A stretch of DNA of 15,583 nt from JBCKUK01 sp038924905 (GCA_038924905.1 JBCKUK010000029.1:1-15583), one strand, 5' to 3'. Numbered from the stretch's first letter, positions 7,888-14,225 are shown. Numbers and translations are program-made. The notes: generated from the letters alone by a model not told the origin.

Positions 7888-8592
7888 ATGGCAATTAAAA
7901 TTCAAAAGAAAATCGTTAGCTACAACGTAGTCGGGGAAGAAGACAAGGCCAAAGCCGCGCAAGCGGCAGAAGTTGCAGCGCAGCCACAAAAAACAGCGGA
8001 CGTGGTGCAGCTGGGCGAGCCGCTCAGACGGCCTGACAAGCTGGTGGGCAACACCTACAAAATCAAAACGCCAGCCACCGAGCATGCGCTCTACATCACC
8101 ATCAACGATGTGGTGATGAACGAGGGCACGCCGCAAGAGCACCGCCGCCCGTTCGAGATTTTCATCAATTCCAAAAACATGGATCATTTTCAGTGGATAG
8201 TCGCGCTCACGCGCGTAATGTCTGCCGTGTTCCGCAAGGGTGGCGATGTCACCTTTTTGCTGGAAGAGCTGCACTCAGTGTTTGACCCCAGCGGCGGTTA
8301 CTTTAAAAAGGGTGGCAGGTATATCCCTAGCCTGGTAGCTGAGATTGGCATAGTGCTGGAGCAGCACCTGCAAGAAATCGGTATGCTTAAAAAGCCCGTC
8401 CCCGATGAACACCAAAGAAAACTGATTGAAGAAAAGCGCGCCGAATACATGGAAAAACATGCGGCCGACCCGGTGAATGAAGAAGGCTACCCCAAAGGCG
8501 CGCAGCTCTGCGCCAAATGCAGTACCAAAGCCGCTATTATTATGGATGGTTGCCTGACTTGCCTGAATTGTGGGGAGAGTAAGTGCGGTTAA
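7888..8592 (+). CDS. nrdJb: Class II ribonucleotide reductase, C-terminal redox fragment NrdJb
   Basis: The 234-residue partner of NrdJa. Residues about 45-175 (from RRPDKLVGNTYKIKTP through RRPFEIFINSKNMDHFQWIV to SGGYFKKGGRYIPSLVAEIG) match the C-terminal domain that in one-chain NrdJ enzymes follows the barrel. The end is a cysteine-rich tail with Cys208-x2-Cys211, Cys222-x2-Cys225, Cys228 and Cys233. The last two are five residues apart, like the C-terminal cysteines that re-reduce the active site in the L. leichmannii enzyme. The others probably bind zinc. In P. aeruginosa both fragments are needed for activity, and the same is inferred here. A strong AGGAG (7876-7880) precedes the ATG. 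The 211-base gap to nrdJa is far longer than the short spacer in Pseudomonas, so separate transcription is possible. Confidence 0.88.
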   Translation: MAIKIQKKIVSYNVVGEEDKAKAAQAAEVAAQPQKTADVVQLGEPLRRPDKLVGNTYKIKTPATEHALYITINDVVMNEGTPQEHRRPFEIFINSKNMDHFQWIVALTRVMSAVFRKGGDVTFLLEELHSVFDPSGGYFKKGGRYIPSLVAEIGIVLEQHLQEIGMLKKPVPDEHQRKLIEEKRAEYMEKHAADPVNEEGYPKGAQLCAKCSTKAAIIMDGCLTCLNCGESKCG

Positions 8593-8624
8593 GCTAACTG
8601 ACTTCACCAAAAAGAAAATAATTC

Positions 8625-8816
8625 ATGAAAACTGAAATTATCCATAACTTAACGGATACTTTTGAAGGGCATGCTCAACAGACTGAAAATGGGGTTGAAT
8701 TCTGGCTGGCTCGCGACCTTCAGCATCTATTGGGATATGCAGAATGGCGGAATTTTAATACCGTAGTTTCAAAAGCTAAAACTATAGTGGACCCCAATTT
8801 CCAGACAATAATTTAA
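8625..8816 (+). pseudogene. dinD: DinD-like (BRO-N domain) gene, 5' fragment cut by an IS
   Basis: The first ~54 codons resemble the N-terminus of DNA-damage-inducible protein D, a BRO-N-domain protein: GVEFWLARDLQHLLGYAEWR followed by NFNTVVSKAK. Full DinD proteins are about 270-280 residues. Here the reading enters IS DNA at about 8788, and the last ten codons (VDPNFQTII and stop) come from the IS end. The remainder of the gene is not in this window. It lies 32 bases after nrdJb with no strong Shine-Dalgarno. Non-functional remnant. The DinD assignment rests on a short but characteristic stretch. Confidence 0.7.
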
Positions 8817-8847
8817 GATGGTAGTCTGCTGTAACAAGGAGCAGGTT

Positions 8848-9171
8848 ATGAGTGAAACGAAGCGCAAGAATTTTACTGGCGAGTTCAAGGCCAAGGTAGC
8901 ACTGGAAGCGATCCGTGGCCTCAAGACGGTGAACGAAATTGGGCAGGGGTTTGGGGTACATCCGACGCAGGTTGGCATGTGGAAGAAAGAGCTGCAACAG
9001 CAGGCATCCAGCCTGTTTGATGCCAAGCGTGGCCCGCAACCTGCCGACCCGTCAGCCAGCCCGGAGCGGCGGCACGAAGAGATTGGCAGACTGAAGATGG
9101 AGCTGGACTGGCTCAAAAAAAGTCTGGGATCAGCCAGTAGAAAATCGCAAGCAATGGGTCAGTGCTATTGA
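8848..9171 (+). CDS. IS3-family transposase OrfA (helix-turn-helix), altered C-terminus
   Basis: Small DNA-binding subunit of an IS3-family transposase, with a helix-turn-helix block (FTGEFKAKVALEAIRGLKTV, then GVHPTQVGMWKKEL) and a leucine-zipper-like end (IGRLKMELDWLKK). The start at 8848 is preferred because AAGGAG (8836-8841) precedes it; an upstream ATG at 8818 lacks a good site. At 9115-9121 a run of seven A is followed by G. In the frame read by the gene the tail becomes SLGSASRKSQ and ends at 9171. In the -1 frame the familiar ending KKKSGISQ plus stop appears. So either one A has been lost from an eight-A run or this is the programmed slippage site. It cannot act without orfB, which is cut off. 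Confidence 0.75.
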   Translation: MSETKRKNFTGEFKAKVALEAIRGLKTVNEIGQGFGVHPTQVGMWKKELQQQASSLFDAKRGPQPADPSASPERRHEEIGRLKMELDWLKKSLGSASRKSQAMGQCY

Positions 9172-9183
9172 GCCTTTGAACTT
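9122..9183 (+). pseudogene. orfB 5' remnant of the truncated IS
   Basis: In the third frame the bases read VWDQPVENRKQWVSAIEPLN, which matches the usual opening of an IS3-family OrfB integrase (ENRxxWVxxIEP). It is cut after about 20 codons by the left terminus of the second IS. Only the DDE-less beginning survives. Confidence 0.55.
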
Positions 9184-9210
9184 TGAACAGCCCCGGTATT
9201 ATCGGAGACC
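9184..9210 (+). repeat. Left terminal inverted repeat of the 1324-bp IS
   Basis: 27 bases starting TGAACAGCCCCG and ending TTATCGGAGACC. It pairs with 10481-10507 with three mismatches (positions 13-15). The bases just outside repeat its start: TTTGAAC occurs twice in tandem at 9175-9181 and 9182-9188. Confidence 0.9.
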
Positions 9211-9233
9211 ATAAATCTTGAGAGAATAGAGTT

Positions 9234-9569
9234 ATGGAAAACATAAAAAAGAAAGTAGCAAGATACTCACCAGAAGTCCGAGAACGTGCGGTGCGTATGG
9301 TTTTTGAGAATCAGCAACCAGATGAGCAGCAATGGAAAGTCATCGCCTCAACCGCCGCCAAGATTGGCTGCTCAGGAGAAACCTTGCGCACATGGGTTCG
9401 TCAAAGAGAGCGCGATAGTGGTTTACGGCCTGGTGGTACAACGCCAGAGCAAGAACGCCTGAAGGTGCTGGAGCGAGAGGTTTGCGATTTACGTCAGGTA
9501 AATGAGATTTTGCGCAAAGCCTCAGCCTATTTCGCACCGGCGGAGTTCGACCGCCGACCAAGATCATGA
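9234..9569 (+). CDS. IS3-family transposase OrfA (intact)
   Basis: 111-residue helix-turn-helix subunit with the block YSPEVRERAVRMVFENQ, the recognition part KIGCSGETLRTWVRQRERDS, and the leucine-zipper-like end LEREVCDLRQVNEILRKASA-YF, standard for the IS3 group. Normally a -1 frameshift near its end produces the OrfAB transposase. Its TGA overlaps the orfB ATG (9566-9569). The orfA frame itself looks undamaged. With orfB inactive it could at most act as a DNA-binding inhibitor. Confidence 0.85.
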   Translation: MENIKKKVARYSPEVRERAVRMVFENQQPDEQQWKVIASTAAKIGCSGETLRTWVRQRERDSGLRPGGTTPEQERLKVLEREVCDLRQVNEILRKASAYFAPAEFDRRPRS

Positions 9570-10468
9570 TTAAATTCATTGATGATCACCGCTCAATATA
9601 TGGGGTCGAACCAATTTGCAGAGTATTGCCGATTGCCCCATCCACCTACTACCTGCATGTCGCTAGGCGCAAAGATGCCACCAAACTGCCTGCGCGACTG
9701 CAGAAAGACCTTCTTTTAAAAACACACATCCAGCGGGTTTGGGATGAAAACTATCAAGTAGTTGGCGTGCGTAAAGTCTGGCGGCAACTCAAGCGAGAAG
9801 GTATTGAGGTGGCGCGGTGTACGGTAGCGCGCCTAATGAAGATACTGGGATTGCATGGCGTTCGACGCGGCAAAGTGATTCGCACCACGGTCAGTGATCG
9901 CGCAGCGCGATGCCCATTAGACTTGGTCAATCGGCAGTTTAAGGCTGAACGACCTAATGCGCTCTGGGTCTCAGACTTTACCTATGTCTCGACCTGGCAA
10001 GGATTTGCTTATGTCGCCTTCATTATAGATGTTTTTGCGCGCTATATTGTTGGTTGGAAAGTCTCATCATCAGCCCGTGCTGATTTTGTATTAGATGCAT
10101 TAGAGCAAGCCCTTTATGCGCGTCAGCCAAATCAGAACGGGCTAGTGCATCACAGTGAGCGTGGCGTTCAATAGGTTTCTATTCGCTATACAGAGCGCTT
10201 ATCAGAAGCCGGCATTGAGCCTTCCGTAGGAAGTGTAGGGGATTCTTATGACAATGCAATGGCTGAAACCATCAATGGGCTTTATAAAGCAGAAGTGATT
10301 CATCGAAAAGGTCCGTGGCGCAACATTCAAGCGCTTGAAATGGCCACATTAGAATGGGTTGATTGGTTTAATCATCGCCGTCTATTAGCGCCTATTGGCC
10401 ATGTTCCGCCTGCTGAAGCAGAAGCCATGTATTATAATCATTTCGCTGGGTCGGCCATGGGGGCATGA
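9566..10468 (+). pseudogene. IS3-family transposase OrfB, interrupted by an in-frame TAG and with a changed DDE residue
   Basis: The rve integrase domain is recognisable: FIDDHRSIYGVEPICRVLPI at the start, the first catalytic Asp in LWVSDFTYVSTW, and the third catalytic residue Glu in NAMAETINGLYKAE. The second block, HHSDRGSQY in relatives, reads HHSERGVQ followed by TAG (10172-10174). So the second catalytic Asp is Glu and the next Tyr codon is a stop. The frame then continues uninterrupted (VSIRYTERLSEAGIEPSVGS and on) to 10468. The two changes together make this copy almost certainly unable to transpose by itself. Confidence 0.88.
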
Positions 10469-10480
10469 CTCAAGCAAATA

Positions 10481-10507
10481 GGTCTCCGATAAACTCGGGG
10501 CTGTTCA
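10481..10507 (-). repeat. Right terminal inverted repeat of the 1324-bp IS
   Basis: Reverse complement reads TGAACAGCCCCG, three mismatched bases, then TTATCGGAGACC, mirroring 9184-9210. Confidence 0.9.
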
Positions 10508-10508
10508 G

Positions 10509-10525
10509 TTTGTGTTAAACACAAA
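10509..10525 (-). terminator. Hairpin just after pilA, at the IS border
   Basis: TTTGTGT (10509-10515) and ACACAAA (10519-10525) pair around TAA, six bases beyond the pilA stop codon. IS DNA begins at the next base but one, so any U-tract that followed has been replaced. It may be what is left of the pilin terminator. Confidence 0.35.
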
Positions 10526-10531
10526 TACTGA

Positions 10532-11008
10532 TTATTCTGCGACTACGCAGTTGAAGTATTTTATTAATATTGGATCACCTAAGCAGGTATTGACCCAACT
10601 AATTGCGGTAATAATTTCATCAACAGGGGTCGGCGTCATGGTAAGAGTTGTACCATCAATGCTAGCCTTGATATTATCCAGAGTTAACACAATAGCGCTA
10701 CCACCATTACCTAGTGCGTCTGGTGATGCCGTCACGGTAAGGGTGTCCACTTCAGGTGGTCTGTTTGGCTCAGCACTCAAACCTAACAGGGTCCATGGAT
10801 TAGCCACCGTAGGGTAGGAGCCTACTTCTTGAACATAGAGAGCTATCGCCAGCTTGAGTGGAGCAATGGTGGATTGTACTTTAGCTAATTTAGCTTTCAC
10901 TATGTAATCTTGATACGCCGGAATGGCCACTGCAGCCAGAATACCGATAATCGCGACCACGATCATCAATTCGATCAGGGTAAAACCCTTTTGAATTTGT
11001 TTCATCAT
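10532..11008 (-). CDS. pilA: Type IV major pilin (PilA-like)
   Basis: Subunit of type IV pili for twitching, attachment or DNA uptake. The 158-residue prepilin has the short leader MMKQIQKG cut before Phe9 by prepilin peptidase, the invariant Glu at mature position 5 (Glu13), and the hydrophobic helix FTLIELMIVVAIIGILAAVA. The globular part ends with Cys142 and Cys154, which probably form the disulfide-bonded loop of type IVa pilins. An AGGAG sits 7 bases before the first ATG. Upstream are a sigma-54 promoter and a cluster of TGTC sites, the usual PilS/PilR control of a major pilin. The IS right end lies 24 bases beyond the stop but leaves the gene whole. Other pil genes are not in the window, so major pilin rather than minor pilin is inferred from the promoter and the disulfide loop. 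Confidence 0.92.
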   Translation of the reverse strand: MMKQIQKGFTLIELMIVVAIIGILAAVAIPAYQDYIVKAKLAKVQSTIAPLKLAIALYVQEVGSYPTVANPWTLLGLSAEPNRPPEVDTLTVTASPDALGNGGSAIVLTLDNIKASIDGTTLTMTPTPVDEIITAISWVNTCLGDPILIKYFNCVVAE

Positions 11009-11083
11009 TTTAAAACTCCTTTTGTAAATGTTAAATTGTAAGTGCGTTACCCAAATATTTAAAGTAACGCGTGATTCACTATG

Positions 11084-11099
11084 AGCAAGACCTGTGCCA
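11084..11099 (-). promoter_or_regulatory. Sigma-54 (RpoN) promoter of pilA
   Basis: On the minus strand TGGCAC-AGGTC-TTGCT matches the -24/-12 consensus TGGCAC-N5-TTGCW perfectly. Transcription would begin near 11073, about 65 bases before the pilA start. Sigma-54 promoters need an enhancer-binding protein. For pilins this is usually PilR. Confidence 0.88.
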
Positions 11100-11167
11100 A
11101 CTACTCTGTTTCATTTACTCATGGACTTTAGCATAGCCTCTAACAATAATTAAGCAAAATTTTAATT

Positions 11168-11210
11168 TGTCTATCTGTCATTTAACTGACAAAAATTGTC
11201 ACAAGGTGAC
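11168..11210. promoter_or_regulatory. Cluster of TGTC half-sites, possible PilR enhancer
   Basis: TGTC or its complement GACA occurs at 11168-11171, 11176-11179, 11188-11191 and 11197-11200, and GTGAC at 11206-11210, forming overlapping palindromes (TGTCA-N6-TGACA, TGACAA-AAA-TTGTCA, GTCAC-AAG-GTGAC). The cluster is about 70-110 bases upstream of the sigma-54 element, the usual enhancer distance, and the TGTC core agrees with described PilR sites in Pseudomonas. Confidence 0.55.
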
Positions 11211-11245
11211 TATTTATTTTCCAGATTTTGTTTTTTTGGCCGCGA

Positions 11246-11782
11246 CTACTTCCCTTCGGCAACCTTCTTCAGATTGGCCAGGCCGCTATCAAATACGCCA
11301 GTTACTGCTTTGGCGGCAGATTCATCGTCTTCACCGGGCGGGATAGGCGGGTTGAGCGAGTATTTGCGGTAAAAACGCGCCATCCAAGTCACCGTGGTTT
11401 CACCAGCGCCCGGACCAGCTTTAACGCCCATGGTGGCGTTGTAATCTTTAACCGGTAACACACCGCTCACAATGTAGTACTTGATTTTCATGTCGGCATC
11501 GTTAATAGTGCCGAGCTTTTCGTAGATGGTGCCGCCATCCTTCAGGGTGAGCGTTCTAAAGGTTGCGGCCTCGCCATTTTCATCCTTTTTTTGCTCCAGC
11601 TTGTCACTGGCAACAAGCGGATGCCACTTTTGCATGTTGCCAAAATCTTTGACGATTGCCCACACTTTGGCAGGGTCGGCTTTGATAACAACTTCTTTTT
11701 CAAGTTTTTGCGGGCTGGGGCCATGCGCTGTTGCGGTAAGTGGCAACATGGCGATGACAATCAATGTTAAAAACTTTTTCAT
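11246..11782 (-). CDS. MxaD-like periplasmic SRPBCC (polyketide cyclase fold) protein
   Basis: 178-residue secreted protein. A signal peptide (MKKFLTLIVIAMLPLTATAH, cleavage near residue 19) precedes one SRPBCC domain, seen as VVIKADPAKVWAIVKDFGNM near its start, RTLTLKDGGTIYEKL in the middle, and the C-terminal helix GVFDSGLANLKKVAE. It resembles MxaD, a small periplasmic protein found with methanol dehydrogenase genes and proposed to aid electron transfer from the dehydrogenase to cytochrome cL. No dehydrogenase or cytochrome gene is nearby. GGAG (11791-11794) precedes the ATG by 8 bases. The beta-propeller gene lies 85 bases upstream on the same strand, so the two are probably one operon. 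The SRPBCC fold is confident. The MxaD link is family resemblance, and the ligand is unknown. Confidence 0.75.
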   Translation of the reverse strand: MKKFLTLIVIAMLPLTATAHGPSPQKLEKEVVIKADPAKVWAIVKDFGNMQKWHPLVASDKLEQKKDENGEAATFRTLTLKDGGTIYEKLGTINDADMKIKYYIVSGVLPVKDYNATMGVKAGPGAGETTVTWMARFYRKYSLNPPIPPGEDDESAAKAVTGVFDSGLANLKKVAEGK

Positions 11783-11867
11783 ACTTGTTTCTCCGTCAAT
11801 TAAGTGATGCAGTGGTTAAAAATAGACAACTAATAATAAAACAGGGGCAGACGTTTCATAAATTTGA

Positions 11868-12854
11868 TCAGTAGGCGGCCTCAAGGATAAACTGGCCAAA
11901 GGCGCGACTTTGCAATCCCGTGGCTATATTTTCCGTCACCTTGTTGCTTGAGGCATCAATGACCGAGACCAGGTTATCCGCCCAGCTAGCTACATAAACT
12001 TGCTGCGTGGCGTCATCAAAATCAATGCCCTCAGGGTAAGCGCCAACAGGGATAGTGGCAATAACCTTTTGTTGCGTAGCATCTATCACCGATACATCGT
12101 CGCTTTGCGTGTTAGTTACATAAACATGCGCGCCATCCGTGCTGACCACTGCGCTGTAGGGGTGCTCACCCACTTTAATGGTGTTGGTAACTTGATTGCT
12201 AACGGTGTCTATCACCGATACATTATTTGATTTCACGTTCACTGCATATAGCGTTGCGTCATTGGGACTTAAAGCCATGCTGTATGGGTGCTTGCCAACG
12301 GCAATGTGTGCGATTACGGTTAAGTTGGCGGTATCAATCACGCCAATATCGTTGCTATCGCGGTTGGCGACATAAAGCCGTTTGCCATCTCTGCTTACTA
12401 ATAAGCCTGCTGGTGCCAGACCTATGGTTATGGCTTTCTGTTCTTGCAAATTGCCGGTATTAATTGCTAGCACCTGGTTGGCAAACCAATCAGCTACATA
12501 TAGTACGCTGCCGTCAGGCGCTAACGCCAGGCCCACAGGTGAGCCCTTGACAGCCAGCGTATCAATCACCTGATTGGTTTTACTATCAATGACTGATATG
12601 GATTGTCCCTCAACATTTGAAATAAATACTCTGGCTAGCCTGACAGCCACGGCTATGCCCACGGGCGCTTTGCCTACCTCAATTGTAGCAATCACTTTAT
12701 TGCTGGCGGTATCAATCACCGAGACGTTATTGCTGCCCTGATTAGTAATATAGGCGCGGCCTGCGGCCCAGCTTGCAGTTGCGAAGCCGGAACACAAAAC
12801 AAGGGCAACAATCAATAGTGGATGTAGTTTCAAGGATTTTGATAATGGGAACAA
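11868..12854 (-). CDS. Secreted seven-bladed YVTN-type beta-propeller protein
   Basis: 328-residue periplasmic or exported protein. After a signal peptide ending near ATASWAAG come seven repeats of about 40 residues, each with a Y(V/I)xN...VSVIDT...VxxTIxVGxxPxxxxxS pattern: starting GRAYITNQGSNNVSVIDT, ARVFISN, SVLYVAD, KRLYVAN, ATLYAVN, AHVYVTN and QQVYVAS. Seven repeats make one closed propeller. Such proteins often accompany PQQ-dependent alcohol oxidation genes, which fits its MxaD-like neighbour. The start shown is TTG at 12854. No ATG or GTG is available in frame upstream before a stop, and a TTG at codon 8 would give the neater signal peptide MKLHPLLIVALVLCSGFATA. Neither has a clear Shine-Dalgarno. 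Function beyond a binding scaffold is unknown. Confidence 0.85.
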   Translation of the reverse strand: MFPLSKSLKLHPLLIVALVLCSGFATASWAAGRAYITNQGSNNVSVIDTASNKVIATIEVGKAPVGIAVAVRLARVFISNVEGQSISVIDSKTNQVIDTLAVKGSPVGLALAPDGSVLYVADWFANQVLAINTGNLQEQKAITIGLAPAGLLVSRDGKRLYVANRDSNDIGVIDTANLTVIAHIAVGKHPYSMALSPNDATLYAVNVKSNNVSVIDTVSNQVTNTIKVGEHPYSAVVSTDGAHVYVTNTQSDDVSVIDATQQKVIATIPVGAYPEGIDFDDATQQVYVASWADNLVSVIDASSNKVTENIATGLQSRAFGQFILEAAY

Positions 12855-12901
12855 TTGATAAATTAAGAGAACGTGTAGAAATCACCCGTGGTTGACGCGA
12901 G

Positions 12902-12931
12902 AGTATAAGCGGCGTCTGCAAATAGCGTCAA
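12902..12931 (-). promoter_or_regulatory. Sigma-70 promoter of the beta-propeller/MxaD-like operon
   Basis: On the minus strand TTGACG (12931-12926), an 18-base spacer and TATACT (12907-12902) match the consensus 5 of 6 at each box. The start of transcription would be near 12895, leaving a leader of about 40 bases before the TTG start. Confidence 0.6.
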
Positions 12932-13026
12932 GGCAACGCCGATGCAATTAAGAAAGCCCTAATTCAACTCTATCAATCTGCGCTGAAATATGAAAAAATT
13001 ACACTAAATTATTAGGGTCTTTTTTC

Positions 13027-13521
13027 ATGTTAGATCGCGATGGATATCGACCGAACGTAGGCATTATTTTGTGCAATTCCCAGGACGAGGTTTTTTGGGG
13101 GAAGCGCATTAAAGAACACTCTTGGCAGTTTCCGCAGGGCGGCATCAAGCATGGCGAATCGCCAGAGCAGGCCATGTACCGCGAGCTGATGGAGGAGGTT
13201 GGCCTGCGCCCGGAGCATGTGCGGATTCTGGGCCGCACACGGGACTGGCTACGTTACGAGGTGCCCGCCAATTGGATTAAGCGTGAGTGGCGTGGCAGTT
13301 ACAAAGGCCAAAAGCAAATCTGGTTTTTATTGCGCATGGTAGGGCGTGATACGGACGTTTCCTTGCGTGCCAGCACATACCCTGAATTTGATGCATGGCG
13401 CTGGAGTGAATACTGGGTGCCGCTGGACAGTGTGATTGCATTTAAGCGTGATGTTTACAACAAGGCACTTAACGAGCTATCCAGCCATTTGAGCGGTGAT
13501 CGCCGCAGGCCGCGCGGTTAG
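13027..13521 (+). CDS. rppH: RNA pyrophosphohydrolase (Nudix)
   Basis: Removes pyrophosphate from 5'-triphosphate ends of mRNA and so starts RNase E-dependent decay. The 164-residue protein has a perfect Nudix box: Gly38, Glu44, Arg52-Glu53-Leu54, Glu56-Glu57, Gly59-Leu60 (GIKHGESPEQAMYRELMEEV). The RppH-specific surroundings are also present: MLDRDGYRPNVGIIL at the start, WQFPQGG before the box, and the QIWFLLRM and EFDAWRW strands after it. Length fits the family (about 155-180). It stands alone, divergent from the beta-propeller gene and convergent with psd, 27 bases from its stop. No clear Shine-Dalgarno precedes the ATG (a T-run lies there instead). No specific regulation is visible. Confidence 0.95.
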   Translation: MLDRDGYRPNVGIILCNSQDEVFWGKRIKEHSWQFPQGGIKHGESPEQAMYRELMEEVGLRPEHVRILGRTRDWLRYEVPANWIKREWRGSYKGQKQIWFLLRMVGRDTDVSLRASTYPEFDAWRWSEYWVPLDSVIAFKRDVYNKALNELSSHLSGDRRRPRG

Positions 13522-13548
13522 GCTGCAGTAGTCACCTAATTGGCAGAA

Positions 13549-14190
13549 TTATAGCTCGGCGAGGATGGTTTCGCCGGCACTGGCTTTATCACCCAAACTC
13601 ACTTTTATCTTTGCCGTCAGTGGCAAATAAATGTCGACGCGCGAGCCAAACCTGATAAATCCATAACGCTGACCTCGGCTTAAAGTTGCGCCAGCATCTA
13701 CATAGCAAAGGATTCTGCGCGCAATAAGGCCGGCAATCTGCACGCAAGTGACATCTTCATTTTTACCGGTTTTTAGCCATAGTGCGCAGCGTTCATTTTC
13801 CAGTGAGGCTTTATCCAGGGCAGCGTTAAAAAACTGCCCCGGGTAATACCAGCGCTGTTGTACTGTGCCATTTAGCGGACTGCGATTGGAGTGCACGTTA
13901 AACACATTCATGAACACACTGATTTTTAGTGCGTCGCGCTTTAAATACTCGTCAAAAGCCTTTTCTACCACAATGACTTTGCCATCGGCGGCGGAAGTGA
14001 TGATGCCATCCTGCTGTGGCACCTTGCGTGGCGGATCGCGGAAAAATTGCACTATGAAGACAGTGATTATCCAGAAAGGAATAGACCAAACGAGACACCA
14101 AAAGCTGACGGCGATAGATGCAATCAGGGCAGTCGCGATAAACGGCCAGCCTTCGCGGGCAAGAATGGGGTGAGGATAGTTGTTATTCAT
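13549..14190 (-). CDS. psd: Phosphatidylserine decarboxylase proenzyme (short form)
   Basis: Makes phosphatidylethanolamine from phosphatidylserine at the inner membrane. The 213-residue proenzyme belongs to the short Psd type common in Nitrosomonadales and rhizobia. Two close hydrophobic segments (about residues 17-49) anchor it. Conserved blocks are VQFFRDPPRKVPQQDGIITS-ADG, MNVFNVHSNRSPLNGTV, and the self-cleavage site RFGS with Gly182-Ser183, where Ser183 becomes the pyruvoyl group of the small subunit. It lies 110 bases downstream of ilvC on the same strand, as in the widespread ilvI-ilvH-ilvC-psd-pssA-leuA order, but pssA and leuA do not follow: rppH comes next on the opposite strand. 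It is probably read through from ilvC unless the structured spacer stops transcription. Confidence 0.94.
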   Translation of the reverse strand: MNNNYPHPILAREGWPFIATALIASIAVSFWCLVWSIPFWIITVFIVQFFRDPPRKVPQQDGIITSAADGKVIVVEKAFDEYLKRDALKISVFMNVFNVHSNRSPLNGTVQQRWYYPGQFFNAALDKASLENERCALWLKTGKNEDVTCVQIAGLIARRILCYVDAGATLSRGQRYGFIRFGSRVDIYLPLTAKIKVSLGDKASAGETILAEL

Positions 14191-14225
14191 GGTTTATTTG
14201 AGGTTATAGTTCGGCGAAATCGGGG

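Larger units (their letters stand above)
8788..9183 (+). mobile_element. Truncated IS3-family element (left end and orfA only)
   Basis: The element appears to start at TGGACCCCAATTTCCAGACA (8788-8807), a typical IS3-family terminus, and runs through orfA into the first codons of orfB. It is interrupted by the second IS at 9184. Its right end and most of orfB are missing from the window. No matching right terminus was found, so the left boundary is set only by where the dinD similarity stops and the TG start. Confidence 0.65.
9184..10507 (+). mobile_element. Complete IS3-family insertion sequence, 1324 bp, decayed transposase
   Basis: Left terminus TGAACAGCCCCGGTATTATC (from 9184) and the reverse complement of the right terminus, TGAACAGCCCCGAGTTTATC (from 10507), agree at 24 of 27 positions. 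Between them lie orfA and orfB in the IS3 arrangement, with orfB in the -1 frame and an ATGA overlap at 9566-9569. The flanking bases differ (CTT on the left, GTT on the right), so there is no clean 3-4-bp target duplication. The element sits between a truncated IS on the left and the 3' side of a pilin gene on the right. Confidence 0.92.

Noticed and set aside
8818..8847. Earlier ATG for the first IS OrfA
   Set aside because: It adds ten residues (MVVCCNKEQV) not typical of the family and lacks a Shine-Dalgarno, whereas ATG 8848 has AAGGAG.
12957..13017. Inverted repeat CCCTAAT/ATTAGGG followed by six T just before rppH
   Set aside because: The arms are 47 bases apart and short, and the T-run abuts the rppH start codon, so a terminator there makes little sense.
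13865..14173. 102-codon plus-strand open frame antisense to psd
   Set aside because: psd on the other strand explains the region fully. The antisense product is Ser/Arg-rich with no recognisable domain.
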